DNA of 5,418 bases from CAZGYE01 sp964530165 (GTDB lineage Bacteria; Planctomycetota; Planctomycetia; Planctomycetales; Planctomycetaceae), in contig CAZGYE010000354.1 of NCBI GenBank assembly GCA_964530165.1, positions 1 to 5,418 of the forward strand. The letters are read 5' to 3'. The notes under the pieces are model-generated. The model did not search any database, had not been told where the DNA came from, and worked only from the letters and a program-made list of their open reading frames with translations. Positions 3,041 through 5,418 of the stretch are shown one piece after another (within the stretch, counting starts at the first letter, position 1; each line of letters begins with the position of its first letter). The translations under genes were made by a program, and so were the position numbers.

Positions 3041-5418
3041 TCATTTCTGCTCCCAGGGAGCGGCCGTCGAATTGGCCTCGCCTCCGGCGACCTGCGAAAC
3101 CTGCAAACCGCTCGCTTGCGACGTATAGAAAATGCGGCCATTGGAGACGGTCGCGCCGACGCATTCGCGGGAGTCGATGCTGGGTCCGCTCGACACCAGT
3201 TGGTTCCCGGCGGACAGATCGATCATGTCCATGTTGGCACCCAAAACATACGACCCGGAGCACGCGAACCGCGTGCACGCGTATCCGAAGTTGAAACGCG
3301 AGAGGATCTTGCCGGTCTCCTTGTCGAGGACGTGACCGTCTCGGCCGGAAGCATTCGAGAAGATGTAATCCTTGCCCACCGTGACCACGTTGACGGCCGA
3401 GCGGACCGGGTCCGATTGCCAGACGAGCGAACCATCGCGGGCGTCGAGGCAGAACACATAGCGGTCGTTCGTGCCTTCGTGGGGCCGGTTGTAGCCGCCC
3501 AGATAGAGACGTCCGTCTTTGCCGGAAATCGTACAGCCGGCCGTCACGGAATGCTTGGTCGTTAACCACAGGAGCTTGCCCGTCGCCGGTTCCATGGCCG
3601 CCGTCAGACCGTTCGGTCCGTCGGGCAGGCCGCGTCTGGTTCGCTGGCTTGGCGAATAACCGAAAAAGGTGGAGTAGTACAGCGTGCCGTCCATCAGGCA
3701 CAATCCGCAGTCATTCCCGCCGGAACCGTGTTCGGAGAAATCCCGTTTCCAGACCTCCTTGCCCGTCTCGAGGTCCCACGCCCACACCAATGGTTTGTTG
3801 TCCTTGGGGTAGTAAGGGTTATTGTGTGTGTAAATCCAACTCATGATCTCGACACCCGGCGACGCCTGCTCGGGGGTTCCTTTCATCACGAATGCCTTAT
3901 CGGTCCCCTGCGGCGCGTATTTGCCCGAGCCGGATGCGTAGATGGCGAGGTTCTTGTAAACGATCGGCGGCGATTGGCGACTCCAACTTGGTGAGCCGGT
4001 AAACGCCGCTTCCCACAACAGCCTGCCGGTTGCCGCATCGAGGCAGCGCAGACGCGACTTCTTCATCCCGGCCTGCGGGACCAGTAGACGCTCCCGTCCC
4101 TGAATCTTGCGGTAGATGGGAGCGGTAAACGAGAGGTACACTCCGGGCCAATACCGCCTCCACAACAGCCGGCCCGTCTCTTGTTCGACCGCGAAGATCT
4201 GCCCCTCGGCCGTGTGCGTGTACATTCTGCCGCCGCCGCACACCGGCAGATGCTTGAAAGTCCCCTTGTACCGGCGAATCCATTTCATCTTCAGCGGCGG
4301 CTTGATTGCCTGATCGTTCACGTTTGTGCCGGCCAGGTTGCCGTAATTGGTGTACCAGTCGAACTGGGAATCGGCGAACTTGCCCGTCAGCGGGCTGCGA
4401 ATCTCTTCGAGGTCGAGATCCTTCTTTGGCAGCGGAGCATGTCCGTCCGGTCCCAGGACGTAGAGGTATCCGTCCTCACAGCCAAAGTAGATCCGGCCGT
4501 CGCAGACGCAGGCCGGAGCAGAGATCGCTTTCCCAAAGGCGGTCGGAAACGACCACACCTCGCCGCTGCCGGACAGCGAAACCACGTACAAACTGCCGTC
4601 CAAGCCGCCGTAAACTCCCTTGTCGCACAGCAAAATCGGCGGCGCGATGGACGGGTAACCCCCCAGGAGTTGCGGGGCCTCCCGGCCGGAAGAATGCTTG
4701 CAGAACCCGAAACCTTCTTCCGGCCGACAGCGGTAAACGTCCTCGCCCCGCGTGCTCACCGAACAGAAACTCAACAGGCCGGGAAGGTTGATGGCCGTCT
4801 GCGTGCCGGGCACAAAGGCCGTCTCAATCTTTCCGTCGTCGCGCAGCTTGAGGATTTCGACCCGTCCTGTGTTATCGCGCCGATGCCACTGCACGTAGAC
4901 TTCACCCTTCTCGCCGACGCTCTGCCCGAAGGCGGCTGGATACTCTCGGCCGGCATAATTCGGAATCAACCCAATCGTTCGAAGCTGCGGGCTGCCGCCG
5001 GTGTCCTCCAAGAAGATGGTCCTCCCGCCGGCGGGCATCACAATCATCTTGCCGGAAACGGACAGGTTCCGCGAGCAGCAGAAATGATCTCGCCAGGTGA
5101 CGCGACCTTGCTTGTGTGTGTGCCACTCCGCGCCGCTCCAACGGTCGCCGGAGAACCCGATCACCTCCTTGACGAAGTCCCACGTCCAGCACAGTTTGCC
5201 GTCGGGCTGGACCGCATACACCCGCGCGCCAACAGTCGCAAAATAGACTCTGCCGCCGGCGGCGACGGGCGTACTGAAGATCGGGCCGCCACAGGAAATC
5301 TCTTTGACCAGCGCGCCGTTTTCCCGGTCCAGCACACAGTACGAACCCGCCGTCGTGCCGAAATGCAGGTAGCGCCCCACAATCGCGGGCGAAGAGACGT
5401 TGTTGCAGTTGGCGTTCC
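3041..5418 (-). CDS. PQQ-like beta-propeller repeat protein, 5'-truncated by window edge
   Basis: 791 residues are visible, ending at TGA 3043-3041. The frame stays open through the right edge: before the GTG at 5380 it still encodes NANCNNVSSPAIV, a continuation of the fold, so that GTG is not the start. About ten PQQ/WD-like blade motifs follow, counting from the first visible full codon: VLDRENGALVKE (28-39), VYAVQPDGKLCW (66-77), VVSLSGSGEVW (278-288), YLYVLGPDG (317-325), IFAVEQETGRLLW (407-419), CLDAATGRLLW (458-468), AWDLETGKEVW (546-556), AAMEPATGKLLW (606-617), CLDARDGSLVW (656-666) and HVLDKETGKIL (695-705). A non-repetitive stretch at about 331-383 may join two propellers. Proteins of this kind are usually exported and bind PQQ or serve as scaffolds, sometimes next to a cytochrome c domain, but catalytic residues of quinoprotein dehydrogenases are not recognisable. 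It is rich in cysteine (22), including a vicinal pair at 113-114. The signal peptide and any N-terminal domain lie off-window. The family call is firm; enzyme activity is unknown. Confidence 0.9.
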   Translation of the reverse strand, partial: NANCNNVSSPAIVGRYLHFGTTAGSYCVLDRENGALVKEISCGGPIFSTPVAAGGRVYFATVGARVYAVQPDGKLCWTWDFVKEVIGFSGDRWSGAEWHTHKQGRVTWRDHFCCSRNLSVSGKMIVMPAGGRTIFLEDTGGSPQLRTIGLIPNYAGREYPAAFGQSVGEKGEVYVQWHRRDNTGRVEILKLRDDGKIETAFVPGTQTAINLPGLLSFCSVSTRGEDVYRCRPEEGFGFCKHSSGREAPQLLGGYPSIAPPILLCDKGVYGGLDGSLYVVSLSGSGEVWSFPTAFGKAISAPACVCDGRIYFGCEDGYLYVLGPDGHAPLPKKDLDLEEIRSPLTGKFADSQFDWYTNYGNLAGTNVNDQAIKPPLKMKWIRRYKGTFKHLPVCGGGRMYTHTAEGQIFAVEQETGRLLWRRYWPGVYLSFTAPIYRKIQGRERLLVPQAGMKKSRLRCLDAATGRLLWEAAFTGSPSWSRQSPPIVYKNLAIYASGSGKYAPQGTDKAFVMKGTPEQASPGVEIMSWIYTHNNPYYPKDNKPLVWAWDLETGKEVWKRDFSEHGSGGNDCGLCLMDGTLYYSTFFGYSPSQRTRRGLPDGPNGLTAAMEPATGKLLWLTTKHSVTAGCTISGKDGRLYLGGYNRPHEGTNDRYVFCLDARDGSLVWQSDPVRSAVNVVTVGKDYIFSNASGRDGHVLDKETGKILSRFNFGYACTRFACSGSYVLGANMDMIDLSAGNQLVSSGPSIDSRECVGATVSNGRIFYTSQASGLQVSQVAGGEANSTAAPWEQK

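Noticed and set aside
2866..3294. Plus-strand frame reading through the inverted repeat.
   Set aside because: Its middle is a translation of the palindrome and its remainder is antisense to the propeller gene; such repeat translations are common spurious predictions.
5378..5380. GTG at 5380 as the true start of the propeller protein.
   Set aside because: The same frame continues upstream to the window edge with sequence typical of the family, and no signal peptide begins at this GTG.

Overview
The window looks like chromosomal DNA from a planctomycete (Pirellulales-like is my best guess). The reasons are the gene families present (a cupredoxin/carboxypeptidase-regulatory lipoprotein coupled to a cytochrome oxidase subunit II-like gene, and a large PQQ-type beta-propeller protein), the moderately high GC, the loose spacing of genes with mixed use of Shine-Dalgarno sites, and an intergenic palindromic repeat of a kind I remember from planctomycete genomes. 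That lineage call is inference; there is no rRNA or other marker gene here.

Layout from left to right. (1) Bases 1-252, minus strand: the N-terminal 84 residues of a membrane protein with two transmembrane helices, most like cytochrome c oxidase subunit II; the gene runs off the left edge. (2) Bases 252-1076, minus: a 274-residue lipoprotein combining a type 1 copper (cupredoxin) domain with a carboxypeptidase-regulatory-like beta-sandwich; its stop codon overlaps the start of gene 1 (TAATG), so the pair is one translationally coupled respiratory unit transcribed leftward. (3) Bases 1077-1467: a gap of about 390 bases with no supportable gene. (4) Bases 1468-2469, minus: a complete aldo/keto reductase. 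(5) Bases 2470-2762: a divergent intergenic region carrying two related 16-18 bp dyads 44 bp apart and a good sigma70-like promoter pointing right. (6) Bases 2763-2852, plus: a tiny 29-residue, extremely basic protein, probably ribosome- or RNA-associated. (7) Bases 2853-3040: a convergent intergenic region containing a perfect 25-bp inverted repeat whose arms are themselves hairpins. (8) Bases 3041-5418, minus: 791 visible residues of a PQQ-like beta-propeller protein whose start lies beyond the right edge.

Only genes 1 and 2 clearly work together: an exported, lipid-anchored copper protein that probably hands electrons to, or helps assemble, a terminal oxidase. The aldo/keto reductase, the small basic protein and the propeller protein look like independent transcription units. 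I see no defence system, CRISPR array, tRNA, rRNA or transposase gene. The parts least explained by ordinary annotation are the twin dyads, the small basic gene and the compound palindromic repeat, all within 2.6-3.03 kb.
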